The notes beneath the pieces were generated by a model. That model had not been told where the DNA came from and ran no database searches. It saw only the letters and a program-made list of their open reading frames with translations. Made by a program: the position numbers and the translations under genes. DNA of 6,001 bases from Clostridia bacterium (lineage in GTDB: Bacteria; Bacillota; Clostridia; Oscillospirales; RGIG7773), in NCBI GenBank assembly GCA_017554835.1, contig JAFZHO010000096.1, forward strand, positions 1 through 6,001, in the 5' to 3' direction. Shown here piece by piece: positions 5,992 to 6,001 of the stretch (position 1 is the first letter of the stretch; each line of letters begins with the position of its first letter).

Positions 5992-5997
5992 AAGGAG
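5992..5997 (+). promoter_or_regulatory. Shine-Dalgarno sequence for a gene starting just beyond the right edge
   Basis: AAGGAG appears eight bases after the permease stop codon, and no terminator hairpin lies between. The start codon would be at or just beyond base 6001. This suggests a co-transcribed downstream gene, whose identity cannot be read. A pyrimidine salvage gene would be a reasonable guess only from the neighbour. Confidence 0.6.
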
Positions 5998-6001
5998 TAC
6001 A

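Overview
The window reads as chromosomal DNA from a low-GC Gram-positive bacterium, most likely a gut-type member of the Clostridia. The evidence is the AT-rich base composition, strong AGGAG-type ribosome binding sites before most genes, sigma-A-like promoters of the TTGACA/TAAAAT type, and protein types common in Firmicutes (KtrAB, an MsmR/RafR-like AraC regulator, a UraA/PyrP-type permease). The genus cannot be told from the sequence alone. Nothing points to a phage, plasmid, insertion sequence, CRISPR array or RNA gene.

Left part, minus strand (about 2965 down to 1). Four genes follow one another in the order AraC-family regulator, GtrA-like small membrane protein, KtrB potassium channel subunit, and KtrA regulatory subunit (cut by the window edge). 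The gaps are only 10, 36 and 15 bases and each gene has its own Shine-Dalgarno sequence, so they are probably one transcript. KtrB and KtrA together form a potassium uptake system. The GtrA-like protein has no obvious link to potassium.

Centre (2881-3059). A compact divergent control region separates the AraC-type gene (minus) from a GH27 alpha-galactosidase-like gene (plus). The two best promoters share essentially the same -35 hexamer, read on opposite strands. A perfect 9-bp inverted repeat (2942-2965) lies at the predicted start of the AraC transcript and about 76 bases upstream of the predicted glycosidase start. The layout suggests that the AraC protein controls the glycosidase and itself, as in raffinose/melibiose systems.

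Right part, plus strand. The GH27 gene encodes a protein with no signal peptide, an N-terminal putative-Ig domain and a GH27 barrel. Its two catalytic aspartates are present, but one sugar-contact aspartate is replaced by serine. It ends at a clear intrinsic terminator. A separate, near-consensus promoter then drives a uracil-type NCS2 permease. A Shine-Dalgarno sequence at the very right edge suggests another gene follows in the same operon.

The window is mostly ordinary metabolic and transport DNA. The points most worth a second look are the shared -35 divergent promoter with its palindromes, the altered GH27 active site, and the linking of sugar-type regulation, GtrA and potassium uptake in one predicted operon. 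I see no strong evidence of a wholly new system.
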